Shown here piece by piece: positions 1 to 10,776 of a stretch of DNA of 60,000 nt. The stretch comes from Diphasiastrum complanatum. Its lineage: Eukaryota; Streptophyta; Lycopodiopsida; Lycopodiales; Lycopodiaceae. Within the stretch, counting starts at the first letter, position 1; each line of letters starts with the position of its first letter. The translations under genes were made by a program, and so were the position numbers. A model generated the notes under the pieces. It saw only the letters and a list, made by a program, of their open reading frames with translations, was not told where the DNA came from and did no database searches. Location of the stretch: assembly GCA_029204225.1 (NCBI GenBank), contig CM055101.1, positions 29,501,975 to 29,561,974 of the forward strand. The letters run 5' to 3'.

Positions 1-507
1 GAAACACATTCTTCTGATTGGGATCAGAAGTTACCATCTGTCTTATGGGCATATAGAACTGCTGAAAAGATTACAACTAGGCAGACTCCATACTATCTTG
101 TGTATGGAATGCATCCCATACTACCGATAGAATTCGAAGTTCCGACGTTTCGCATTAGTAATAAAGGGCGAATGGATGAACACGATAGCCTCCGGGAGCG
201 GATGATTTCTTTGACGCAACTGGAAGAGGATCGTCGTCTTTCACTAATCGAGACTGAACGAGTTTAGAATAAAAGAAAAGAAATTTTTTATCAATCCATC
301 AAGAAAATAAAAATTAAGCAAGGGGACTATGTGCTTTTGTATGATAACAAACACATGTTGTTTCCTGGAGAATTACATACCAGATGGATGGGACCGTATA
401 AAGTTATAGAAGTTTTTAATAATGGATCACTTTAGTTAGCCGATCTCCAAGGACATTCACTTGACACTCGAGTAAATGGTTCAAGGGTGAAGCACTACTA
501 TGACTAA
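1..507 (+). pseudogene. Ty3/gypsy integrase C-terminal region (window edge)
   Basis: This is the C-terminal part of a gypsy-type integrase, which inserts element cDNA into the host genome. Frame 1 reads WAYRTAEKITTRQTPYYLVYG, the usual end of the rve core, then the GPY/F-type tail RWMGPYKVIEVFNNGSL and a terminal SRVKHYYD. The 5' part lies outside the window. In-frame stops at about 265 (after IETERV) and about 433 (inside the GSL/LADLQG segment) make it a pseudogene. The sense strand continues into the accessory gene at 1.1-3.8 kb, so both probably belong to one element. Gypsy identity is secure; the lineage cannot be fixed from the tail alone. Confidence 0.88.
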
Positions 508-1100
508 TGTCCGATCCATCAATTTTTGAAGGCAGTCATTGTTTTTTTTGTCCAATTATTTTTTATTTTACCGAAATATTAGCGAAAATGCCAAAACTAG
601 TTTACATTTTAGCAAAAATGGCAAAGCATGCTGCATTGTTTGTATTGCAAAAAACCCGAGACCTTCACTACATTTTATACTTTGTGAAAAACCCGACACT
701 ACATTGGAATTTACCATTTTAGATATACAGAAATTGTGACACTTACCTTCGCATTTTTTGGGATTTTCTACCTTTCGACACCTTCGCATTTTTTGCATAA
801 TAATTTTCGCTTTGATGTACCAAGCGAAGCATTCGTGTATTTTGTTTATTTATTTATTTTTGTTTTTAGGACTAGCCACTTTATTATTGAGTATGTACCT
901 TCAAAACAAAGGATACTCAACCATTTAATATTAGTCTAATCCATCGAAATACCATCAATTTGCCTAAAATCTCAAACACTTCAGTTGTTGTCGCTACCAC
1001 TTTCCATCACTTTTGCTCTCCGAATTGCGAATTGTTGCGATCAAGCTCTTGTTTGCCATCGCTCGTTTACATCTGCAAGCATTGTGGCGATTGTATTTAA
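508..1100 (+). other. AT-rich spacer between integrase and accessory gene
   Basis: No gene is recognised. The stretch contains the short repeat ccttcgcattttttg twice (near 745 and 781). The reverse complement of its cgaagg core is also frequent in the gypsy leader at 54.0-54.7 kb. It probably corresponds to the internal untranslated or splice-leader region that precedes a 3' accessory gene in plant gypsy elements. Confidence 0.4.
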
Positions 1101-1101
1101 A

Positions 1102-1672
1102 ATGCACCCAAAGCCAGTGATACCAGTATTACAACCACTAGGTCTTCTTCAATTCAATCCATCAGTAATTTGGGCTGATCCGCAATTTGGGCGAAACAGA
1201 AGGACATATTTCCACAACCATCCGCAATCAAGAGATTGTTATCACAAAGGGGTTTTACTATCGTGCCTTAGGATTGCCTATGGACGGCAATATGCCAGTT
1301 GCTAAACCAGATTCCATTTCGGAGAGCGGAGCTTTTCAAGAAGAGGCTTATCTTAAGAAACGGGGATACAAACTCTTTTACATAAGAGACCCAAATTTCA
1401 AGAGCTTCGTTGGATTTGCTCTTGCTTCTATCTTCTTACCGGAGCAAGAGTACACAATTTCAAATACCAATATGGGATGCCTGCTGAGAGCTTTAAATGG
1501 AGACCAAATTGCCTTCGAACAGATTGCTTTCAGGCAATTTTGTAAATTAGTAAAAGTTAATCAATTCTCCAGGCTGGGTCAGCAGATGGGCATTTTATGT
1601 ATGCATGCGGGTGTGCTGGCAGTGCAGGAGGATATCAGGATTGCACCAGTACAAGCTAGCACCATAAATTGA
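1102..1672 (+). pseudogene. Gypsy accessory protein, N-terminal globular domain
   Basis: Start chosen at MHPKPVIPVLQPLGLLQFNPS. A frameshift near 1190 moves the reading into the frame that ends VQASTIN at 1672. Landmarks are LLQFNP, then GLPMDGNM, GYKL, a segment beginning GCLLRALNGDQIAFEQIAF, and GVL. The same landmarks occur in the same order in the minus-strand gene at 59.2-60.0 kb (LQQFNP, RLPMDGDM, GYKL, IAYKQF, GVL), so the domain is a real conserved family. Its layout vaguely recalls plant-transposon accessory domains such as Transposase_32, ATHILA ORF1 or the plant mobile domain, but I cannot assign it. It lies in sense downstream of integrase, the position of env-like or extra ORFs in plant gypsy elements. 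Confidence 0.6.
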
Positions 1673-1884
1673 GGTGGAATCCCAGATGCAGACATCAAAG
1701 GCAACCACCGTAGCAGCCACATCAAGGGAGCATGGTGAGGATGACTTCGCCATCATCCCAGTACATACCACTATCCAGCAGCAAAGGAAATAGTAATGCG
1801 GAAGAGGAGGCGAAGGACACTGCTGATCAGGAGCATAATCAGGCTGAAATACCACAAGAGCCAGAACCACAAGGAGCATAGTAC

Positions 1885-2930
1885 TTTCTGATGACCAGCA
1901 GGGCAGCGAAAGCGACGTCGAGGAACCAATCCTCGATGCCGAGTTCTATCAAAAGGTTTTTGGAACACTACTGCCAGATACTCAGACAGCTACTTAGCAT
2001 CTTGCTAGCTTGGAGAAGGTATCCAGGAAGCTGGGGTCCAAAAATGAAGGAGTCCGAGTAGACCTCACCCAAAAAGATACAGAGCTGAGTGAAACAAAGG
2101 CTGAGTTGGCCTATAGAAATGAGGAGCTTGAAGTAGCTAATGCGAAGCTAAGCAGAAAAGATACAGAGCTTGAAGAAGCGAAAGGGAGGCAGGATGCCAT
2201 GCTCGAAGTGTTGGAAGAAATGCAATAGTAGTCCAACGCCTTCGAAAGTGAGAACATACTGCTTAAACAACAACTTCAGACCCTGCAGGTTTCTTTTCAA
2301 GAGGAGAGACATGTGCAAACTACTCTTCAGAGTAGCAATGTGGAGCTGAGCAATGAACTCAGTAGTGCTCAGGAATCAATTGCCCAACTACAAAATTCTG
2401 CAGAAATGTTAAAGAAAGGCAATAAGATATACAAGAAACAGGCCGAAGAGGCAATATTGTGGCGAATCAGCGCCGAAGTCACACTCAATGCCTGCGTATC
2501 TCATGGCAGGTACCGAATTGACCCGGTAGCATGAAAGGGAATCCAGCAGAGGATGATCCAGACCTTCCAGATGCAATATCTGCAGCCGCAGATGATTGCT
2601 TATGAGAAGCTGAAGGAAGAATTAGAAGAGGCCAAATTCCAATCAATCCAAATGCAGATTTCTGATGCAGAAGAACCATCGCAAGGACAAGATCAGGAGA
2701 CGTAGATAGATGAGCCAGCATGTCAGAAAAGGCCATCCAAACGGATACCATCTACAGGCGGATCCTGAAAAATCAAGAAACATAGACTGAAACCAAGGAT
2801 GTTGTAGAGGAACAAGCTACTGAAGACCAACCTGAGGCGTTAGGTGTCATTCCATACCAAGCCCAGGCATCACCAAGTGGAGCAGCTGTAAAGAAAATGA
2901 AGATTGTCTACTCACTACTAAGGTCAAAAT
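1885..2930 (+). pseudogene. Gypsy accessory protein, coiled-coil region
   Basis: Continuation of the accessory gene. An acidic linker (SESDVEEPILDAEFYQKVFG) leads into a long heptad-rich stretch from about 2010: LEKVSRKLG, TKAELAYRNEELEVANAKL, then NILLKQQLQTLQ and VQTTLQSSNVELSNELSSAQ up to about 2520, and a further KLKEELEEAKFQ segment near 2610. Regular L/I spacing with many E, K and Q residues is typical of a two-stranded coiled coil. Stops at about 2226, 2532 and 2703 interrupt it. The gene at 58.2-59.0 kb has a coiled coil at the same place after the N-terminal domain. The function is unknown; self-association, as in capsid or scaffold proteins, is a guess. Confidence 0.6.
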
Positions 2931-2939
2931 TCCAGACAT

Positions 2940-3843
2940 TTCATTAGGAACTAACATTTTTTATTCCACCATTTTGTAGTCCAGAACTCCAATGGAGAAT
3001 GAATTACCTTTTTTTACCTAAACTTTTTGGTTACACAAAAGAACAATGGGAGAACCCTTGGACTTTTTCTAACATAAATGCTTTATGGTCTAGACTAACT
3101 GTACATCAAAAAGGAATCCTCACCCTTGCCATTGTTCAGAACAAGTTCAATGTGCAAACTAACTATATTCATGTGGTCGCAAGATCATGTATATATACAT
3201 CTTAGAATACCTAAGAACATTTGAAAATAATGTTTTTCCAGCATTGGATGAGTATTTGAATAAGTTAGAATCAATTTACATTTTTGATGTGAAAGAAGTT
3301 GTTTCTAACTCTAAATCAGTTTCTTCTCGAGTTACTCATCAGTTCTTATTCTCTGATCTGTGGGAAATCTACACAGATTGGGAAACTAACTATTCTCGTT
3401 ATTTGGAGGAAGTAAAAGCAAATAACATATTTCACTCCACTAACCCAATAACTCGACCATATTATACTTACAACCATGTAAATATTGTTTCCCTCATTTC
3501 GTATGCCCTCTTGTCTGTTCAACAACTGTATATTAAAGAGAAATTTTTCGAATATACATATGTTGCCCTTTCACTAACTATCCCTTCTGCCGAGATGTCT
3601 GAAATCCTGACCGAGGATAGTTGGTATGCACATCTTGTTAATAATACATTAATTGATAACCCCCTTGCACCAATCGACAATCAAGGAATGGGTGGCTATC
3701 CAAATTCATCATTCCAAGAAGACTACAACCAGAAGAACAACTATTTTCAGGCAACAAAAGGATTAACATTGGAGCAAGAAAATGAAGAGAATGAAGCCCG
3801 AGCCGAGGCTATTTTCCACAGCAAGCCAGCTAGCCGAAAGTGA
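2940..3843 (+). pseudogene. Gypsy accessory protein, C-terminal region
   Basis: After the coiled coil, one frame reads NYLFLPKLFGYTKEQWENPW and onward to about 3190. A frameshift near 3190 then leads into a 218-codon open frame (3187-3843) starting near LEYLRTFENNVFPALDEYL and ending HSKPASRK. The latter is rich in aromatic residues and contains DLWEIYTDWETNYSRYLEEV. There is no signal peptide, clear membrane segment, zinc finger or catalytic signature that I recognise. It belongs to the same element because it continues the accessory gene in sense and ends about 60 bp before a purine-rich tract and candidate LTR. I cannot name a family. Confidence 0.45.
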
Positions 3844-3901
3844 CAAAGAAGGACATAAATCAGATTGTTTGCGAGCCACTGCATAGCTGAGGAAGGGGAT
3901 A

Positions 3902-4352
3902 TGTGGAGTCTTATGATCTCACATTATCCAAATTTTGTTATATATAGTAAAAATTTTTAATTTCCATATATATAAAATGTGTACTTTTGCCTAAATACAT
4001 GTAAAGGCCTATTTCGCATTTGTAAATTCATATTTTGAGTAGAAGTTGCGATGTTCTAAAGAGACGCAATAGAAGTTCATAACCGACATTTGACGGTTCG
4101 TAAGCGACATTGAGGCTGAAGAACATTCCTATAAGGATAGCACTATGTGCCATTGTACATACGCATTTCTACGCATAGTTGAGTATCAATAGAGAGCGAA
4201 GAGCAAGTTCTTATAGTTTGAACATTCTTTCCTTCTGTTATCTCTCACATAATTACTTCTTATCATTTGTGCAAACACACTATGTATGATCTGTGATTGA
4301 TTGTGATACTGTTCTGTTTGCGTCACACACATCTGAATTTCAGTTACTCTAA
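3902..4352 (+). repeat. Candidate 3' LTR of the gypsy element
   Basis: A purine run (gaggaagggga, 3889-3899) directly precedes TGTGGAGTC at 3902, as a polypurine tract precedes a 3' LTR. A possible end is ACTCTAACA near 4352. The segment contains a TATA-like atatatag near 3940. No second LTR is visible for comparison, so both boundaries are inferred. Confidence 0.3.
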
Positions 4353-4384
4353 CACGTTATACTGAATTTCAGTTATACATTTTC

Positions 4385-4386
4385 TT

Positions 4387-4446
<60 letters not shown>
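4385..4446. repeat. Compound (CT)n(CA)n microsatellite
   Basis: About 14 CT units run directly into about 13 CA units. The tract ends at the first codons of a copia integrase scrap. The same CT-then-CA arrangement recurs at 22.36 and 33.55 kb. Confidence 0.95.
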
Positions 4447-4448
<2 letters not shown>

Positions 4449-4452
<4 letters not shown>

Positions 4453-4643
4453 GTGTGGCAGAAAGAAAAAACAGAACGCTAGTCAAAGGAGCCAGATGCA
4501 TGATGGCACAAGCTCAATTGCCAGGTCAATTCTGGATGGAGGCAATAGCTACAGCTGTACACCTACAGAACAGATCAACAACGACATTGTTAGGGAACAA
4601 AACACCATACAAAATGTGGACAGACAGAAATAATTTTGACTAA
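4449..4643 (+). pseudogene. Ty1/copia integrase fragment
   Basis: The translation NGVAERKNRTLVKGARCMM followed by LPGQFWMEAIATAVHLQNRS is the region around the catalytic glutamate of copia integrases (the E of VAERKNR). Only about 64 codons remain, ending TPYKMWTDRNNFD and a stop. The 5' edge is the CA microsatellite and the 3' edge is unrelated AT-rich DNA. The conserved VAERKNR and W-E-A-(x)n-NR spacing make the assignment firm despite the length. Confidence 0.85.
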
Positions 4644-4649
4644 TGTGCA

Positions 4650-5747
4650 CAGGGAATTAGCCAAAGCGGTTAAACATAACTTTTAGGATAAATTCCTTCA
4701 ACTTGGAATGAGCTATGTGTTCAGATAATGGGATTGATTGAGACTCTGTCTTGTTTGCTTCCTGCGATCAAACTAATTCTTTGTGTTTGATTAAGAAGAA
4801 CTTTTAGCTAATGTGATTCTGCTTGATGAATCTAATTGGTAGTTGTTGTCAGTTCTGAGTATTTTCCTGATGCCTGAAGAGCCTGAAAGATAAAGTAATT
4901 ATTACAATTACAGACTTTGACCAAATCATTTCATCATTGGTGTTCTTGGATGCCAATTTACCCAAATATCTTTGGATACCCAGTTATGTCGTTGTAGTAT
5001 TCATTGTGAACTTTATACACTCTAGTCTGTTTATCATCATACATACATTTACCATGCAAAAGATGAGATTATTCTCTCTCTTGGAGATCGATCAAACCTT
5101 TTATACTATGTAATTCATCAATTTGTGAAAATCTATAACGACTAGGCCACCACAATATTTTAAAGGATAATTATAATACAATTCGATCCCATTCACAAAA
5201 AGAGATTCCAGTTCAGCCAGCAAAGGCCTCATGAACGCTCCAAAAAGTTTGGGTGAGCTCGTATGAACAAGACCAGAAAAATATCCAAAAGAGTATTCTT
5301 CCCAGCATTGAGAAGGGCAATTTCAACAACACTTGACATTTTCACCCATTCTTCCCCCCCGCACTTGACATGCTTCTTGCTCCTTGCTCTCCAACACCTA
5401 TGGGTTCTACTGTTCATGCGACCTTCACATGTGAAATTCAAAAAACATTTTTGGGTTGGGAGACTTGAGCCACCCTACCTTAGGCTTTTTCCATTTGGCA
5501 TTTAGGCTACCAAGGCCCGAGTGTTCCCCCCCATCCACCCACCCGCGGGAGTGGACGAGGCACTGAGCAATGAACATGGGAGAAACCCAGTGACTAAGTC
5601 TATACTTGGGTGCTGCCTTCCCCTCTCTCTCTCTCTTAGAGTTGTTAGAGGTTTTTGGCAAATAGTCGAGTTTTTCGAGGCTCGTTTTGAGGACATGTCT
5701 ACCTAAGCGTCAACGCCCCCTTGGTCTACAGGTCGACTTTGCCTTTG
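4650..5747. other. Unassigned intergenic DNA
   Basis: No gene found. About 5.23-5.74 kb is less AT-rich than its surroundings, with C-runs and a short (CT)n at 5622-5638. The open frames there (60-80 codons) overlap on both strands and match nothing recognised. Confidence 0.5.
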
Positions 5748-6890
5748 ATGGAATTCTATATCTTGCCAGGTTGGTCCAATTAATTCACTCAATGATCTAT
5801 TTTGAGTGATAAGGACCGGAGCAATATAAATGTCAAACACTCAACGTTGGCCAAATTAAATCAGCAGATGAGCTTTTGTCATGTACTAAGGACCAAAACT
5901 ACATTTCAAGCATAGACTTTGAGCCATTTGAATGTTCAAAACCTAATTAGATTTCTCAAATTCAATCAATCGCTCTGGTATAAGATTTCTCAAACTCAAT
6001 CAATCAATGAGTAACCAATGAGAGTAGGTCTAAATCCAACCTTATCAACTTCAACACTAGCCAAAATTCGTAAAAACACAATTACAAGGCCTTATTGACA
6101 TAAGAAAATCTATCTCTAAGTTCAAAATTCATTTTGGCCTCAAAATTGCCAAATTAGATCAGCTTAACTAGTTGACATTTTTCAAGATTTTGTGCAAACA
6201 ACCATGTACTTCTGTGAGAGACTTGAATTACCTTTTGTCAACTCACGTTTCTTCTTTGCTTTTGGCTCTTTGTAGGTAAAAAACTCATGTAGTCGAAGCT
6301 CCACTAGAATGCCTTCACGTCTAAACTTCTTAAAGATTCCTTCTACATTAAAATCACTCACTATAGCCTCACATTATGCGTAGAGACTGATGCTTTTCCA
6401 TTTGCTTAGGGACCTCCACCCAATCCTCATTTGTTTGCTTAACTGATATCCCATAGATTCTCCCTGCAATGTCGTTGACTCCTACAAACTTTTCCCCTCA
6501 AAACGACCTATGGCCTATTGAAGGACACAAAACATATGTGCATGATCAAGTCTAACGATCACTCATGATATTGAGGTATTGCTCTAGTTCTATTTTTATA
6601 GATGTGTCACAATCACTCATTGAGATATGTCAACTGATGAAGATCACTTATACAAGTTTGGCATTAAACTCAAGCTATCTCAGTTGATATACATCGAATT
6701 TGGGCATCTACATTTTTCAAAAGTCAAAGATTCTCAAGCTCAATCAACTATTGAGCAATCTAAATTGATATGAGCCAAAAACAAGTTGTGTTTAGTGATA
6801 GAAATCAGATTTATGTTGTCTCAAGTGATAAGGATCAATTCCATCCTTAACATATTGAAATCTACCAATCTGAACTCCTAGACCCAATAT
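5748..6890 (+). repeat. Inverted repeat, left arm (copia LTR-like)
   Basis: This segment is the reverse complement of 50111-51252 with scattered substitutions. Anchor words are ggttggtccaatta near its start, acgttggccaaatt, and the run around ctccctgcaatg near 6460. It also shares the phrase order aaatccaaccttatc ... aggccttat ... tttggcctc with the copia LTRs at 21.4-22.0 and 32.5-33.2 kb, so it probably derives from LTR and adjacent leader sequence. Confidence 0.85.
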
Positions 6891-7820
6891 TGGTCGAATT
6901 CAATCATTAAATAATCCATGTCAAAGAAGGATTATCAAAGTTATATTGCAACATAGGCATCAAAGTAAAGGTATCGGAAGTGACAGACATTAAATCTGAG
7001 AGACATTGAGTGATATGGGTAGAGTTCATCAAAAAGGAATTGAACTTGAGCAATTTGAATGTCCTAAATTAAAAAATGTTTCATTAGATTAGATCATTCA
7101 TTGCACTATGTCAAGTGATATAGATGAAAATCAGGTGCTAGTCATCAAATTCGTTTTATCTCGAGATATGCATGAAATATGTGATATCTTGATTTTTGAA
7201 ACTTGATAGTTTCTAAGTTTGACTACTTAGCATGCAATCTTGATTTCAGTCACTCAATAAGATCTGTCGACTTTGATTACTTAACGTGCAATCTTGATTT
7301 CAATCACTCAATAAGATTTGTCGATTGATAAAGATCCAAACTACAAGTTTGGCATTAACTCAAGCTATCTCGAGTGATATACATAAAATTTGGGCTACCT
7401 ACATTTTCAAAACTCAAAGTTTCTCAAGCTCAATTAATTACAAGTGAGCAATCTAGAGTGATATGGGCAAAAAACAAGTTGTCTTAAGTGACAAAAATCA
7501 ATTTAAGCTATCTCAAGTGATAAGGATCAATTTCATCCTTAACATATTGAGATAGAGCAATTTGAAAGTCCTAAATTCAATATTGGTCAAATTCAATCAT
7601 TGAATAATCCATGTTAAAGAAAAAATATCAAGAATATATTGTCACATAGGCATCAAAGTGAAGAAGTTTGAAGTGACAAACATTAAATCTAAGATGCATT
7701 GAATGATGGTCAAGTTCACCAAAAAGGAGTTGACTTTGAGCATTTTGAATTTCCTAAACTCAAAAATGTCCAAATTACATGACTCAATGAGATATCTCAA
7801 CTGATAGAGTTCACAACTAC
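6600..7820. repeat. Direct duplication, period about 690 bp
   Basis: Two diverged copies are visible, about 6600-7130 and 7290-7820. Shared landmarks include caagtttggcatt (6653 and 7343), ctcaagcta, aaaacaagttgt, gataaggatcaat, aataatccatgt, cacataggcatcaaagt (acataggcatcaaagt in copy 1) and ttcaccaaaaaggagtt (degenerate in copy 1). Both copies are peppered with a 12-20 bp degenerate motif of the type ctcaagtgataaggatca, giving a satellite-like texture. A third short duplication of about 45 bp lies at 7240-7325. Confidence 0.7.
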
Positions 7821-7829
7821 ATTTTCGGG

Positions 7830-8300
7830 CCCCGTCCTCATCCAAGGGTGATCTAGAGGCCTTTAGAGGTGCAAAAGCATCAAAAATCGAATTCTCTAGG
7901 GTAACCTGACTCACTCTGGCCACGACAAGGTGGATCCAACAAACTGTGGAGTGTCAAGGTCTACCAACTTGTACCATGTATGATCAAACATCGAATCACA
8001 TATTGGGCATCAAAAGTTTATAACTTTATGAGCATCCACTTTATCATAAATGTCAAATTTGTGGTGTATCATATGATAATGCGTCAAAACTAGGCTATCT
8101 TGTAGCTTAAGGATCAAACTACATCTACCTTGAGTGATAGCCAACAAATTCTAGTTGTATCTATCACCCCTCCCCTCCCATGAAATTGTCACTCAACTCC
8201 CTACTCATGCAACATTTCACTCTCTTCATACCAAACCATAAAATGGGAGAAGTGCACCCTCCCTCACACTTTTCTTGAGTGTATCCAGGATAGGAGAAGG
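7830..8300. other. No gene recognised
   Basis: AT-rich DNA continuing the degenerate repeat texture. A 93-codon minus-strand open frame (7642-7923) crosses the repeat boundary and looks like chance. Confidence 0.4.
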
Positions 8301-8465
8301 AGCTTGGTGCAGGCTCTAAAAGCATATCTCTCTTCTTTTGTTATCACAGATATGAAAGTATCACTCCAATATGCAGTAAAGTTCCATAGTCGATTTTCTT
8401 TTCTACTTCATTTCAATATATTAGGGTTTATTGTAATGTATTGTATATTTATGAATGTAGTAATC

Positions 8466-9295
8466 ATGTTGGGGTCAGGCAGTGGTGAAAGCTCGGGAGA
8501 TTATGTTAAAAATTTATATGAATCATTAACTTCTGAGCAAAAAACAGATGTGCAAAGTATGTTTAGCCGAGATGAGGCTGGTCCCTCATAAGCGGTCGCG
8601 GCTCCCGCCCTCACCGAAGAGTCATCCACAAATTCTTATTATGACTTGGATCCTCAAGGTAATATAATTGCTAGGGTGGTTTTGTACCGGCTCTATTCAT
8701 TATGCCGACTCCATTTTGGTGACAAATTGTTTAGTAAATGGTCTGAACAACTTGCCACCGATAAACGACAGGTTATTGGTACCATTCCTGATGAATTCCA
8801 ACAAGAAGAGAAATTTGAGGAGAAGAAAATTCATAAGCATATGAGCTTATGGATTCGGCATCATTGTGATATGGCACGACGAGCTTATAGGGATGGGCAA
8901 TCCAAGCCCTCCTGGTGTTCAAGAAGTTATTGGAACCGTGTAAAAGTGGATGAATGAACACCAAATAGATACAAGATGCAAAAAGATGTTGCGGCCGCTA
9001 TGATGCATGGGATAGGCAATCCTAGGTTGGGCTCGAGCGGAAAGGTGGGATTGCAAGAAAGCATGGTAAGTGAACCTACACTACTCTTATAGTTTATCCG
9101 TGATTTCGTATGCCTTTATTTTTTAATATGCATTATGACTAGCTGCTCCAACGTAGCCCTAAATTAATTTCAACTTAAATTGAATGCATGGATAGTTGGC
9201 GGACTATGGACGTCTGCGGGGAGGAGTACGAATTTGCCTTCTGGGAATCATATGACGCATTAGTCGACAAACTAAAGAGCGAGGGTCATCCTTGA
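8466..9295 (+). pseudogene. En/Spm-associated second gene (Ptta/En/Spm-like), copy 1
   Basis: The start is the ATG of MLGSGSGESSGDYV. After one in-frame stop (TAA at 8589) the same frame continues TEESSTNSYYDLDPQGN, RLYSLCRLHFGDKLFSKW and SLWIRHHCDMARRAYR, passes a TGA at 8955 and reads NRYKMQKDVAAAMMHGIGNP up to a perfect GTAAGT donor at 9066. A likely final exon (9196-9295) follows an AG and ends LVDKLKSEGHP or equivalent. The order of W, charged linker, conserved R-rich helix and NR-K motif resembles the plant Ptta/En/Spm transposon protein family (Transposase_24), a partner of TNP2 transposases. A close relative is at 47.59 kb, beside TNP2 debris, which supports the link. The assignment is by pattern only. 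Confidence 0.45.
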
Positions 9296-9299
9296 AATG

Positions 9300-10000
9300 T
9301 AAGTACTAGTTTTTGTATTCATACTAATGTGTTATGTATTCTGATGTCAATGTTATTTAATTTAATACGATCAAGCATTAAATATTAATATAGTTTGTTT
9401 GCTTGTTTTCATGCAAACTGGACGTCACAACGACGACGAGTAAATTAGGTTTATAAGTTTTAGTTGATGTTAGATCTAGAAAGACTCATGCGACATTAAA
9501 GCACCAATTTTGTAATACATTAGTTGATATTATGAAAATATTATTATTGCAAATGACCGTGCAATATTGTCATTGCTTTTATATGTGCAATGTTTTTTTT
9601 AAAAAAATTCCAATGTCAAATTTTGAGATGTGGATTGACGAAACAACCAACCAAGAATTCAAAACCATGTGCAATGTCGGATTTCAAAAGAAGAATCAAC
9701 ATCATATAGAGAAATCTAAATGAAATTTATGATGTGCATAAAGCAATGCAATAGAGTATTGTCATTCATAATGAACATGACATAATGCAATAAAATATTG
9801 AATGAAAAGTGATTTAGGAATGAAAAGTACCTCGTGCTTAGCTTGTTGTTTGATCCAAATATTGAATGCAACTCAAAAATATTGTTTCAAAAACAATTCA
9901 TGAACATCGCTTCTCCAAGAACCCAACTCCAAGAACAGCGCGATAAAAATGCGTGCGCTGCTTTTTACGCATTTTTTATTTTTATTTTTACCTAATTATA
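9300..10000. other. No gene recognised
   Basis: Very AT-rich. Small direct echoes occur (several variants of caatattgtcattg and aatgcaataaaatattg between 9550 and 9830). No coding or structural RNA signal seen. Confidence 0.4.
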
Positions 10001-10490
10001 AGAGACGTCGCAAGGTAAGGAAATTCAACTAATTGAAGGGAAGCACATGATTCCAAAACTGTGGCACACACAGTAGAGACAAGTGAATGAAAATTAAAAG
10101 CTCAACAGGCAAGAAATTCTTTCTTGCTATCAACCCCAACAATGGAGTTTGCCCCACACTGCTGTACTCACTTGCACTCCCTGCTATTGTTGTTGCTACA
10201 TGGCGGAACTGGTAAGGACCAGCCATAGCCAAAAGACTACAAGCAGGTAATTCCGCTTGTTACAGTTGTTGCCACCTTAAAAATGTCGTTATATTGAGTC
10301 ATTGCCCTCGTTGTCTCTGCGACTGCATACATGCTATATACAGCTTACGAACATCACACTCTGGAACTCTCTCTCCGCTCTTCGTTTAGATGGATCCGTA
10401 GGTTCACGGCAAAATCAATTTTCACATTCAAATGTTGCTCAAGTCAAAATCTAATCCACTTGTCTGATTTTGAAACGATGTAAATTCCCT
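10000..10490 (-). pseudogene. TPD1-like promoter and exon 1, copy D (inverted)
   Basis: This is the reverse complement of the TPD1-like block at 33.93-34.38 kb and 24.45-24.83 kb. On the minus strand it has a degenerate TATA (10333-10345), a leader, a hydrophobic signal-peptide-like stretch (VVFWLWLVLTSSAM) in one frame, and a conserved intron donor (GTGAGT, beginning at 10171). Stops follow the hydrophobic core, so it cannot encode a complete product. It shares the intron start found in the 34-kb copy but has no exon 2. The block continues through an interruption (10.51-11.39 kb) into the repeat at 11.40-11.72 kb. Confidence 0.6.
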
Positions 10491-10521
10491 TCAATGTTTC
10501 ATTGACATTTTAGGTACTAGA

Positions 10522-10730
10522 TAACGGGCATGAGTGGCCCATTATGAATATCCCAAGGCCTAGGGAAAGCCCATGGCCTTAAGATATTTCATAACGGGCC
10601 ACTCATGCCCGTTAAGTGACAGTAATAGCTCCATTATGAATATCCCAAGGCCTAGGGCAAGCCCGGGAGGGCGAGCCCGTGGCCTTGGGATATTTCATAA
10701 CAGGCCACTCATGCCCGTTAACTGACATTA
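10522..10730. mobile_element. Palindromic fold-back (MITE-like) element
   Basis: Arm 10522-10560 (taacgggcatgagtggcc...) pairs with 10575-10614 almost perfectly over about 39 bp across a 14-base loop. A second hairpin follows: 10632-10652 pairs with 10681-10701 around a GC-rich loop, then a further copy of the terminal ggccactcatgcccgtta. The units end with similar words (gttaagtgacagtaatag, gttaactgacattaatag). A nested palindrome with repeated termini and no ORF is typical of fold-back or MITE elements. It interrupts a block that is continuous in the copy at 24.2-24.5 kb. Confidence 0.7.
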
Positions 10731-10776
10731 ATAGCAGGGCTACCTTTCATTGCCTTTCTTGCTTTTTGTCTTTATT

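Noticed and set aside
5229-5706. Overlapping small open frames on both strands in the GC-richer patch
   Set aside because: Mutually overlapping, short and without motifs; no support for any one.
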